From JBGSMF01 sp041740315 (GTDB lineage: Bacteria; Chloroflexota; Anaerolineae; Fen-1058): a DNA stretch of 7,163 bases. Each line of letters opens with the position of its first letter. The stretch's first letter is position 1. The notes below the pieces were generated by a model. It had not been told where the DNA came from. It worked only from the letters and a program-made list of their open reading frames with translations, and ran no database searches. The translations under genes and the position numbers were made by a program. Below are positions 1-6,034 of the stretch, in pieces. The DNA lies in NCBI GenBank assembly GCA_041740315.1, contig JBGSMF010000462.1, positions 1-7,163 on the forward strand, given 5' to 3'.

Positions 1-33
1 ACCCCCGCCCGCAGCGTAGCGGAGGGCGGGGGT
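1..33. repeat. GC-rich inverted repeat at window start
   Basis: ACCCCCGCCC at 1-10 is perfectly complementary to GGGCGGGGGT at 24-33, with a 13-base spacer. The stem has no T-run after it on either strand, so it does not look like a textbook intrinsic terminator. It resembles the short GC-rich palindromic units that recur between genes in many bacteria, but only one copy of this unit is in the window, so dispersal is not shown. It could also fold at the end of a transcript entering from the left. Confidence 0.55.
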
Positions 34-58
34 GAGGGTCGTGGGTTCAAGTTGCAAA

Positions 59-92
59 TAGGGCAGATGTGAAACTTGTCACATCTGCCCTA
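59..92 (-). terminator. Probable transcription terminator of the substrate-binding protein gene
   Basis: A perfect 13-bp inverted repeat (arms 59-71 and 80-92, core GGGCAGATGTG / CACATCTGCCC) encloses an 8-base loop. It begins 25 bases past the stop codon of the minus-strand gene at 118. Read on the minus strand, the stem is followed by TATTTGCAAC, a weak U-tract, so termination may be incomplete or may work in both directions. Confidence 0.65.
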
Positions 93-117
93 AACTCACA
101 TTGCCAAATTGCTGCGC

Positions 118-2043
118 TTACTTGAGGAACATTCCAATGTCAATGTGTTCCCAGGTAGCGCCGGCGATAACCGCGGTCTTGATCTTGCCTTCCTTCTCTG
201 CATTGGCCAGGGTCTCTGTCAGGCCGGCCAGCGTTTCGGAACCCAGCAGGTCTACCTGCCCGCCCAGCAACTGGGCTTCGGCGTTCTCGGCGCTGACAAA
301 GGCGATGACCAGGTTCTTGGTCTTGGGCTCGCCCAGGACATAGTTCGGGTTTGCTTCAAAGACCATCTTTTCGCCCTTGACCCATTCCTTCAGGATGTAG
401 GGGCCAATGTCAATGGGCATCTCGGCCACCTCGATCAGGGTGGCCCATTCTTTGGCTGGAACATCGGCCAACATGCGGCCATCGGCCAGCTTGCGGTGTG
501 ACGGGTAAATGTAGTAGGGAGCTCTAAAGTAGAGCGGATCTTGCACGCCCGGCAGCCAGGTGACGGTATAGCCGTTATCGGCGAACTCTATCTTTTGAGT
601 CTTGTCGCAGTTGATATAAGAGGTAGCGCCAGAATCACGGTCGCAGCGGACCTTGTAGTACAGCTCAAAATCGGCCGCCTTGAGCGGTTCGCCATCTGAC
701 CACTTGGTGCCGTCCTTCCATTCATAGGTGACAACCAGTTGCTTCATCTTGGCGGTGCCGCCCTTGAACTCGACATCGGCGCCGGTGGTGTCCTTGATCT
801 TGACGCCGGCCTTGAGTTCAACCACATTGCCATCGGCGTCATAGATCTTGTCGCCTTCCTTGACTTCAACGTCGTTGTTGGTGGCCTTGTTGTTTTCGAT
901 GGTGGCCAGTTGCTTGACCTGCGCGGGCTGATAGTCATAGTTCAGCGAGGTCTCGATCATGTCCGGGCCGCCCATCATGACGCCGGCCAGGTGGGCTACC
1001 CAGGCATCCTCGTTTTGCAGAAAGAGCGAGGCGGGTTCCTGGGTAAAGCCGACCACCAGGGTGTCTTTGCCGGGAATTTCCCATTCGTAAACGTTATAGT
1101 TGTAATATTCCTGCCCTGGGGTGGGCTTGAAATTCTGCAAGTCTGCGGCGTAGGCAAAGGTCTCGGTGCGGTTGAACAGCGGGATAACCGGCACGTCGCG
1201 AGTATAGGCCTTTTGCACAATGGCATAGTTCTTGATGCGCTCGTCCTTGATGAGGGTGTTGTTGGCGTTCTTGATGGCCGCGCTGGCTTCTTCATCGCAC
1301 CAGCCAGAAGTGTTCTGGCCTTCCCAGGCATTTTCGGGCGAAGGAATTTGATCGCAGGCGTAGAGCGTCTGGCCGCCGGGATCGGCCTGGCCGACCCAGG
1401 CATAAGCGCCCAGCTCATAGTCGCGCCGAGCCAGGCCGGTGGTGTCGCCAAACCACCAGGAGGCGGGGGCGTGCAGGCGAACGATGCCGATGCCGCATGC
1501 CGCCATCTGGCTTTCGAACACGGCTGCCCAGGTCTGGCGAAAGGCCGCGCTGGTGGTGGTGAACTTGAGCGACAACGCCTCGCCGGCTTCGTTGGAGCGG
1601 ACGTCGGCGCCGTCGGCCAGCTTCCAACCGGCCTCTTCTAGCAGCGCCTTGCCCTTTTCGGGGTCATAGGGGTACTTGCTGATGGCATCGCCAGCATAGG
1701 CCCAGTGATCATAGGTGACAAACGAATCCATCACCAGCTTTTTCTGCGCTTCTTCAGAGATCAGCGGGTAAACCGATTTGACCAGTTCGAGCTTGTTGGT
1801 GCAGTACTCGATGGCCTGGCGAACTTTGACATCGCCCAGGATGGGGTGCGGGGTGGTAAAGGCCTTGGCCTGAACCTCGATGACCTTGGTTACCTCGACC
1901 TCCGTTTTGACCTCTTTGGTCTCTACGACCTTGACCTCTTTGGTCACCTCGACGGTCTTGATAACCTCGGTGGGCTGGCAGGCGCTGAGCAACATGCTGG
2001 CCGCCACAATAAGTGATACTAAAGCGAACAGTTTGCGTGACAT
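118..2043 (-). CDS. Circularly permuted family 5 ABC substrate-binding lipoprotein
   Basis: This is an extracytoplasmic solute receptor for an ABC importer of the peptide/nickel type (SBP_bac_5, OppA/DppA-like), 641 residues, a usual family length. A signal peptide ends in lipobox L19-S20-A21-C22, so Cys22 should be lipid-modified. Residues 30-57 form a charged V/E/K/T repeat linker. The block order is abnormal. Motifs that belong to the C-terminal half come first: DVKVRQAIEYCTNK at 71-84, YPYDPEKGKALLEEAGW at 124-140, and the typical family ending near 282-322. Then follow the N-terminal motifs: DTLVVGFTQEPASLF at 327-341, KWSDGEPLKAADFE at 447-460, GPYILKEWVKGEKMVFEANP at 547-566, and GGQVDLLG at 594-601. 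The protein ends in HIDIGMFLK, which in normal members runs straight into the VRQA segment. GGAGGAG at 2054-2060 lies 10 bases before the ATG. No permease or ATPase gene is adjacent and the solute is unknown. Family membership is near certain; the permutation is read from motif order. Confidence 0.93.
   Translation of the reverse strand: MSRKLFALVSLIVAASMLLSACQPTEVIKTVEVTKEVKVVETKEVKTEVEVTKVIEVQAKAFTTPHPILGDVKVRQAIEYCTNKLELVKSVYPLISEEAQKKLVMDSFVTYDHWAYAGDAISKYPYDPEKGKALLEEAGWKLADGADVRSNEAGEALSLKFTTTSAAFRQTWAAVFESQMAACGIGIVRLHAPASWWFGDTTGLARRDYELGAYAWVGQADPGGQTLYACDQIPSPENAWEGQNTSGWCDEEASAAIKNANNTLIKDERIKNYAIVQKAYTRDVPVIPLFNRTETFAYAADLQNFKPTPGQEYYNYNVYEWEIPGKDTLVVGFTQEPASLFLQNEDAWVAHLAGVMMGGPDMIETSLNYDYQPAQVKQLATIENNKATNNDVEVKEGDKIYDADGNVVELKAGVKIKDTTGADVEFKGGTAKMKQLVVTYEWKDGTKWSDGEPLKAADFELYYKVRCDRDSGATSYINCDKTQKIEFADNGYTVTWLPGVQDPLYFRAPYYIYPSHRKLADGRMLADVPAKEWATLIEVAEMPIDIGPYILKEWVKGEKMVFEANPNYVLGEPKTKNLVIAFVSAENAEAQLLGGQVDLLGSETLAGLTETLANAEKEGKIKTAVIAGATWEHIDIGMFLK
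1907..1945 (-). repeat. Direct repeat within the lipoprotein linker
   Basis: The 15-mer TTGACCTCTTTGGTC occurs at 1907-1921 and again at 1931-1945, a 24-base (8-codon) period. On the coding strand it encodes the repeated T-K-E-V-K unit of the linker between the lipid anchor and the folded domains (residues 30-57). Such V-E-V-T-K linkers are common in Chloroflexota binding proteins (general knowledge). The repeat could change length by slippage without breaking the frame. Confidence 0.8.
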
Positions 2044-2251
2044 TTTAAATTTTCTCCTCCAGAGAATATTTTTTGAATCTAACTGTTACTTGTTTATGGG
2101 GTATGGCAAGCAAAGACTTGCTACACCATTGTGGTATGGTATTGAGCTTGCGGTTTGTGAGTTTGTTTTAGGGCCTCACCTCCTCTCTAAGAGGATTTAC
2201 CGGCATATACTGTTGGATGGACTGGTATTTTTTGAGGATTTCGACTTATGA

Positions 2252-2280
2252 CTTGTAAGGTAAAGCATAAGCCAAGTCAA
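2252..2280 (-). promoter_or_regulatory. Possible second promoter for the substrate-binding protein gene
   Basis: On the minus strand, TTGACT (2275-2280) is followed after 17 bases by TACAAG (2252-2257), which matches the sigma70 -10 consensus at four of six positions. It overlaps the better promoter at 2279-2307 and may be a tandem start or chance. AAGTCAA, the plus-strand form of TTGACTT, occurs at both 2274-2280 and 2301-2307, so these may instead be paired regulator sites. Confidence 0.3.
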
Positions 2281-2307
2281 TATAGCACAAGACCAACGCA
2301 AAGTCAA
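2279..2307 (-). promoter_or_regulatory. Sigma70-type promoter for the substrate-binding protein gene
   Basis: On the minus strand, -35 TTGACT (2302-2307) and -10 TATATT (2279-2284) are separated by exactly 17 bases, each one mismatch from consensus. Transcription should start near 2271-2273, giving a leader of about 230 bases before the ATG at 2043. That is long for a constitutive gene and leaves room for leader control. Confidence 0.6.
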
Positions 2308-2442
2308 ACAAGGTTCTCAGCCATGCCGGCGTTCTTGAAACTTTTTCTCTTATTTCCTATTACTTATACTTTTAAGGGTGTGAAAAGGTTCAACTACCCT
2401 CCCGTAAATTACGATTTGGCGGTATCTTTTAATCTGGGGTGA

Positions 2443-2462
2443 GGGCAGGGCATGCCCTGCCC
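2443..2462. repeat. Perfect 20-bp palindrome
   Basis: GGGCAGGGCATGCCCTGCCC is fully self-complementary with no spacer. It sits about 100 bases upstream of the kinase promoter. No T-run follows on either strand. It may be a dispersed palindromic repeat, an insulator between the divergent genes, or a regulator site; nothing in the window decides between these. Confidence 0.7.
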
Positions 2463-2560
2463 AGACGATTTGGCAGCCTTGGGCTTGACCCCGGTACTCG
2501 AACCTGCGGGAGGGTGAATTGGTCAGTTATGCCTTGGCGTGATAAACTAGACCTGCTCGC

Positions 2561-2588
2561 TTGCGCTTGGTCGCTGGTGGGGTATAAT
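2561..2588 (+). promoter_or_regulatory. Promoter of the receptor kinase
   Basis: A consensus -10 box TATAAT lies at 2583-2588, with a weak -35 TTGCGC at 2561-2566 (16-base spacer). The expected start near 2595 gives a leader of about 55 bases. GGGAGG at 2639-2644 then lies 5 bases before the ATG at 2650, which supports that start codon. Confidence 0.6.
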
Positions 2589-2649
2589 TTCTATTGGGCA
2601 GAAAGCGCTTGGCGGCGCGCACTCGCCAGGCTGTTGTGGGGAGGCTGAA

Positions 2650-3678
2650 ATGTCTACGGGCTTGATTGGGAAAACAATTGGCAAATATCGCGTGGTCGAG
2701 CAAATTGGGCGCGGGGGAATGGCCGAAGTGTTCAAGGCTTACCAGCCCGGCCTCGATCGTTACGTCGCCATCAAGGTGATGCATACCTTCCTGATAGACG
2801 ACAAAGAGTTCCTGGCGCGCTTTCAGCGCGAGGCGCGCGTGGTAGCCAGCATGCGCCATCCCAATATCGTTCAGGTTCACGATTTTGATGTTGAGAGCGA
2901 TGTCTCTTACATGGTGATGGAGCACATTGATGGCGAAACCCTAAAAGAGCGCATGGTGCACTTGCAAGAGCGCGGCGAGTGGTTCTCGTTGGAAGAGGTG
3001 GGGCGGATTGTGTTGGCGGTTGGCTCGGCGCTCAAGTACGCCCATCGCTTGGGGATGGTGCACCGCGATGTCAAACCGGCCAACGTGATGATTGACCATG
3101 ATGGGCAGGTGATTTTGACCGATTTTGGAATTGCCAAAATCTTGCACGGCACGGGCGGCTCTCAGTTGACGGCCAGCGGAGCGATGGTGGGCACGCCGTC
3201 TTATATCTCGCCAGAGCAGGGCATGGGGCAGCCCGGCGACGAGCGCAGCGATATTTATTCGCTGGGCGTGATGTTGTATCAAATGGCCACTGGCCGCCTG
3301 CCGTATGAAGCCGATACGCCCATGGCGGTGGTCATCAAGCATATCCAGGGCTCGCTGCCCATGCCGCGCAGCATCAACCCGACAGTGCCCGAATCGGTGG
3401 AGCGGGTCATTTTGCGCGCCTTGGCCAAAGAACCTGACGATCGTTACCAACACGTGGAAGAGTTGATGACCGATTTGAAGAATGCTATCGGTATTGCGTG
3501 GGAAGATAGCTCTACCAAATCATTCCAGATGCGCGTTACCCCGGCGGCGGCGCATGTTGCCCTAACCCCGCCCCCGCAAGTCACGCCAGCCACAGCCGCC
3601 GCCGGCGCCACGCGGACCACCGCGGGCGCTGGAGGCAGAAAAATCGGCCTGATGGTTGGGGGGGGATTGTGGCGCTAA
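2650..3678 (+). CDS. Ser/Thr protein kinase, N-terminal part of a frame-split receptor kinase
   Basis: This is a Hanks-type (PknB-like) cytoplasmic kinase domain that transfers phosphate from ATP to Ser/Thr of target proteins. All catalytic elements are present: glycine loop IGRGGMAEV 19-27, Lys42 in VAIK, Glu61 of the C helix, H138-R139-D140 with K142 and N145, D158-F159-G160, an activation loop to GTPSYISPE 181-189, and D201. The domain ends at about 280. A Pro/Ala/Thr-rich juxtamembrane stretch (297-329) leads to R330-K331 and the beginning of a hydrophobic helix (IGLMVGGG), where the frame runs out after eight Gs and stops as LWR. The next frame, starting at 3669, continues the same helix and the outside domains. 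As read, this product is a soluble kinase lacking its membrane anchor. The family normally has a single chain with a C-terminal sensor. Kinase identity is firm; target and signal are unknown. Confidence 0.95.
   Translation: MSTGLIGKTIGKYRVVEQIGRGGMAEVFKAYQPGLDRYVAIKVMHTFLIDDKEFLARFQREARVVASMRHPNIVQVHDFDVESDVSYMVMEHIDGETLKERMVHLQERGEWFSLEEVGRIVLAVGSALKYAHRLGMVHRDVKPANVMIDHDGQVILTDFGIAKILHGTGGSQLTASGAMVGTPSYISPEQGMGQPGDERSDIYSLGVMLYQMATGRLPYEADTPMAVVIKHIQGSLPMPRSINPTVPESVERVILRALAKEPDDRYQHVEELMTDLKNAIGIAWEDSSTKSFQMRVTPAAAHVALTPPPQVTPATAAAGATRTTAGAGGRKIGLMVGGGLWR
3658..3666 (+). other. Eight-G tract and slippery heptamer at the frame break
   Basis: Eight consecutive Gs (3658-3665) followed by A give, in the kinase frame, G GGG GGA, which fits the X XXY YYZ pattern of -1 ribosomal frameshifting. 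After a -1 slip the next codons are ATT GTG GCG CTA ATT, giving VGGGIVALIALIAGLYFGVL, an uninterrupted membrane helix. A single extra G would do the same. Possible explanations are a sequencing or assembly error, phase variation by slippage, or programmed frameshifting. Confidence 0.8.
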
Positions 3679-4856
3679 TTGCCCTGATCGCCGGGTTGTA
3701 TTTTGGGGTTCTGGCTCCGCGCGCTAATCAACCCGTAGCGCAAGCCACGGCCACTTTTGTCCAATCTACCTCTACCTTGGCGCCTACTCCTTCGCGGGTG
3801 GGCACCCCCACTAGCACGCCCAAACCGTCGGTGGTCAGGATCAACGTGCGCCAAGACCGGGCCGAGCTGCGGTCGGAGCCTGACGGTGACTTGGTGGGCT
3901 TGCTGGGCCAGGGCACGCTGCTGATAGCCCGCGCCAGGACGGATGACGACAAGTGGGTTCGAATCGAGGCCGATGATGGCACGACGGGGTGGATGAAGAT
4001 TGAAGACCTGGACCTGGGAATTTTTTCGCTGCAAGATATTCCCCAGGCGGTGGTGCTGATCAAGCCGAGCGCCACGCCTGACCTTACGGCCACCTGGGTG
4101 GCTTGCAAGCCGGCGGCCCAATTGGAGCAAGATGTGACCGTACCCGATGGAACGCAGATCAGGGCCGGCGAAAAGTTTACCAAAACGTGGCGCATCGAAA
4201 ACACGGGCAACTGTGCCTTTGATGCCGGCTCGCAATTGGTTTTCAAATCAGGCGAACGCTTGGGCGGGCCAGAGGCTGGGATCAAATTGCCACAGGCCAA
4301 CCCAGGCGAGACTGCCGATGTGAGCATTGGCCTGGCAGCGCCGGCCTTGGGGGGCAAATATTCGGGCGAGTGGGAATTGAAGCGCGCCAGCGGCGAAACG
4401 ATGGGAGAGCTGATGGTGAGTATTGTGGTCTTGGGGCCTACCGCCACCCGCCCGTCCACGCGCACACCGGCGCCATCGGCTACTCCTCAGGCCACTGCCA
4501 CTCCATCTGGCCCTGGCCCAATTGGCCCCGTGGGCAGCGGGCCGTTGCAGGTGTTTTGGGCGGGCAACTTTTATAACTGCGTTCCCACCTTAGAGACAGA
4601 CACGGCGGGGGTTAACTATTGGTCTTGGCAGGCAGACTTTTTCATCGAGGCCTATGGCGGTAATGCAGGGTACACCATTAGCGCCCCAGAATGTCGGTGG
4701 AACTATGGCGAAGAACGTTTTGTGTGCAGGTGGGGCGCGCGCGAAGATGGCGTTGTGACTCAGCGGGTCACTGTCAGTTGCCCCGGCTGCCCGGAGGTGT
4801 CTGTGTCTATCAGCGCGGCAGCAAAGCGCGAAGGGGCCGGCTGCGTCATCAAGTGA
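3669..4856 (+). CDS. Membrane helix plus SH3b and NBR1-type Ig-like outside domains of the receptor kinase
   Basis: This 395-codon frame completes the kinase at 2650-3678. The GTG at 3669 overlaps the kinase end by 10 bases but has no clear ribosome site of its own, so it is probably not an independent start. Residues 1-16 complete the transmembrane helix. A Thr/Pro/Ser-rich stalk spans 20-54. Residues 55-116 look like a bacterial SH3 domain (AELRSEPDG, then WVRIEADDGTTGWMKIEDL). Residues 154-255 match the NBR1-type Ig-like fold, with the hallmark FTKTWRIENTGNCAF at 170-184; the usual aromatic after the Cys is Phe184 here. A second Thr/Pro stalk spans 256-290. A C-terminal domain of about 100 residues holds six cysteines (304, 342, 353, 371, 374, 392) and I do not recognise it. 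The part should lie outside the membrane and sense a wall, polymer or protein ligand; that role is inference. Confidence 0.82.
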   Translation: MALIALIAGLYFGVLAPRANQPVAQATATFVQSTSTLAPTPSRVGTPTSTPKPSVVRINVRQDRAELRSEPDGDLVGLLGQGTLLIARARTDDDKWVRIEADDGTTGWMKIEDLDLGIFSLQDIPQAVVLIKPSATPDLTATWVACKPAAQLEQDVTVPDGTQIRAGEKFTKTWRIENTGNCAFDAGSQLVFKSGERLGGPEAGIKLPQANPGETADVSIGLAAPALGGKYSGEWELKRASGETMGELMVSIVVLGPTATRPSTRTPAPSATPQATATPSGPGPIGPVGSGPLQVFWAGNFYNCVPTLETDTAGVNYWSWQADFFIEAYGGNAGYTISAPECRWNYGEERFVCRWGAREDGVVTQRVTVSCPGCPEVSVSISAAAKREGAGCVIK

Positions 4857-4874
4857 GCAGCCCCCGGCGCACCC

Positions 4875-4902
4875 AAGCCACGGGCCGGCCCGTGGCTTTT
4901 TT
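4875..4902 (+). terminator. Intrinsic terminator of the receptor kinase unit
   Basis: A perfect 24-bp palindrome (4875-4898, core GCCACGGGCCGGCCCGTGGC) is followed by a run of six Ts (4897-4902). It starts 19 bases after the stop codon at 4854-4856. It separates the kinase unit from mnmA, which must then have its own promoter between about 4900 and 4930 or depend on read-through; I see no clear promoter there. Confidence 0.9.
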
Positions 4903-4941
4903 GCTGCCCTTTGGGCATGTAAAAGAAACAAGGGGAATTTT

Positions 4942-6024
4942 TTGGCTGAGCGGATTGTGGTGGCGATGAGCGGCGGGGTAGATAGCAGTGTGGCCGCCGC
5001 TTTGTTGGTTGAGCAGGGCTATCAAGTGGTTGGCATTATGCTTCGCTTGTGGAGCGAAGGAGAAGCCGATGCTCGTCACAATCGCTGCTGCACTCCCTCT
5101 GATGTAGACCTGGCTCGGCGCGTGGCCGATAGTTTAGACATTCCGTTTTATGTGCTGGATGTGGCCGAATCCTTCAAGGCCCAAGTGGTGGATCCTTTTA
5201 TCGCCGATTACCTGGCGGGCCACACGCCCAACCCATGCATCAATTGCAATCGCCGCATCCGCTTTGGCTGGTTGATGGACAAGGCCCAAGGCCTGGGGGC
5301 AAGCCACCTGGCCACGGGGCATTATGCGCGGCGCCGGTTGCAGGGCGCGCGCTGGCAGCTCTCGCGTGGGGCGGATGGAGACAAGGATCAATCGTATGTG
5401 CTGAGCGTGCTGACGCAGGCGCAACTGGCGCGGGCAATGTTTCCCTTGGGCGAACTGACCAAGCCCCAGGTGCGGCAAATTGCCCAGCGCAAAAACCTGC
5501 CTGTGGCGCACAAGCCGGATAGCCAGGATTTATGCTTCCCGCTCGATGGCGACTATCGCCAGTTTCTGCTGCGCCATGCCCCAGCCGGGGCGATACGACC
5601 AGGGCCAATCTGCACCACGAGCGGACAAGTTATTGGCCGGCACGCTGGCTTGCCGTTTTACACCATTGGCCAGCGCAAGGGGCTGGGCCTGAGCAGCGCA
5701 GAGGCGCTGTACGTGCTGGCGTTAGTGCCCGATGAAAATGTGATAGTGGTGGGGGCAGCGACTGAACTGGGGCGCGCAGAGTGCAAGGTACATAGCGTCA
5801 ATTACCCTGGCGGTGAGCAGCCCGGCGGGCCGTTTCGCGCCTCGGTCAAAATTCGCTACAAGGCCAGCGAGGCAGATGCAACGGTAACGCCGTTGAGCAG
5901 TGACGAGGCGCATATTGCGTTTGACTACCCCTTGCGTGACATAACGCCTGGACAGGCCGCGGTTTTTTACGACGGCGAGATTGTGGTGGGCGGCGGCATT
6001 ATTGGTGTGGAAAGTGCAAAATAG
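4942..6024 (+). CDS. mnmA: tRNA-specific 2-thiouridylase MnmA
   Basis: MnmA is a cytoplasmic enzyme that adenylates and thiolates uridine 34 of tRNA-Lys, -Glu and -Gln, using sulfur relayed from a cysteine desulfurase. The 360-residue length is normal for the family. The PP-loop ATP site SGGVDSS is at 10-16. The catalytic cysteines are Cys99 in TPNPCINCNRRIRF and Cys198 in SQDLCF. GHY at 126-128, KDQSYVL at 148-154 and YTIGQRKGLG at 240-249 are all family signatures, and a C-terminal beta-barrel portion follows. The start is TTG at 4942, supported by AGGGG at 4931-4935 six bases upstream and by the immediate AERIVVAMSGGVDS reading. The mutS start lies 10 bases after the stop, so the two are probably co-transcribed. 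Nothing is odd about the protein; identification is firm. Confidence 0.97.
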   Translation: MAERIVVAMSGGVDSSVAAALLVEQGYQVVGIMLRLWSEGEADARHNRCCTPSDVDLARRVADSLDIPFYVLDVAESFKAQVVDPFIADYLAGHTPNPCINCNRRIRFGWLMDKAQGLGASHLATGHYARRRLQGARWQLSRGADGDKDQSYVLSVLTQAQLARAMFPLGELTKPQVRQIAQRKNLPVAHKPDSQDLCFPLDGDYRQFLLRHAPAGAIRPGPICTTSGQVIGRHAGLPFYTIGQRKGLGLSSAEALYVLALVPDENVIVVGAATELGRAECKVHSVNYPGGEQPGGPFRASVKIRYKASEADATVTPLSSDEAHIAFDYPLRDITPGQAAVFYDGEIVVGGGIIGVESAK

Positions 6025-6034
6025 AAGGTGAAAA

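Larger units (their letters stand above)
2044..2649. other. 606-base divergent intergenic region, left half AT-rich
   Basis: The two flanking genes are transcribed away from each other. The left part (about 2061-2430) is clearly more AT-rich than the genes around it and carries the minus-strand promoter and a leader of about 230 bases. Small inverted repeats lie in that leader: GCAAG/CTTGC at 2106-2121, ACCAT/ATGGT at 2125-2140, and CCTCT/AGAGG at 2182-2194. AGGGT/ACCCT (2375-2400) with nested TGAA/TTCA is upstream of it. The right part holds the 20-bp palindrome and the kinase promoter. I found no convincing open reading frame, tRNA or known riboswitch here. Confidence 0.7.

Noticed and set aside
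739..1641. Long open frame on the plus strand opposite the substrate-binding protein gene (300 codons).
   Set aside because: It is the antisense of a clear family protein, has no ribosome site and encodes no recognisable domain. Its length follows from the GC-rich codon use of the real gene.
2480..2515. GGTTCGAGT-like string on the minus strand that resembles a tRNA T-loop.
   Set aside because: The flanking bases do not form a five-pair T stem and no acceptor, anticodon or D arm can be built around it.
2248..2648. Two small plus-strand open frames in the intergenic region (2248-2442 and 2439-2648).
   Set aside because: They have no good ribosome sites, no recognisable protein features, and they span promoters and a palindrome; they are most likely chance.
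2650..4856. Treating the kinase and the SH3b/Ig-like frame as two independent genes.
   Set aside because: The second frame has no ribosome site at its GTG, overlaps the first by 10 bases and completes its membrane helix. A single frame-split gene explains the data better.
4901..4930. Possible mnmA promoter (TTGCTG with TGTAAA).
   Set aside because: The spacing is only 11 bases, too short for a sigma70 promoter, and the boxes match poorly.
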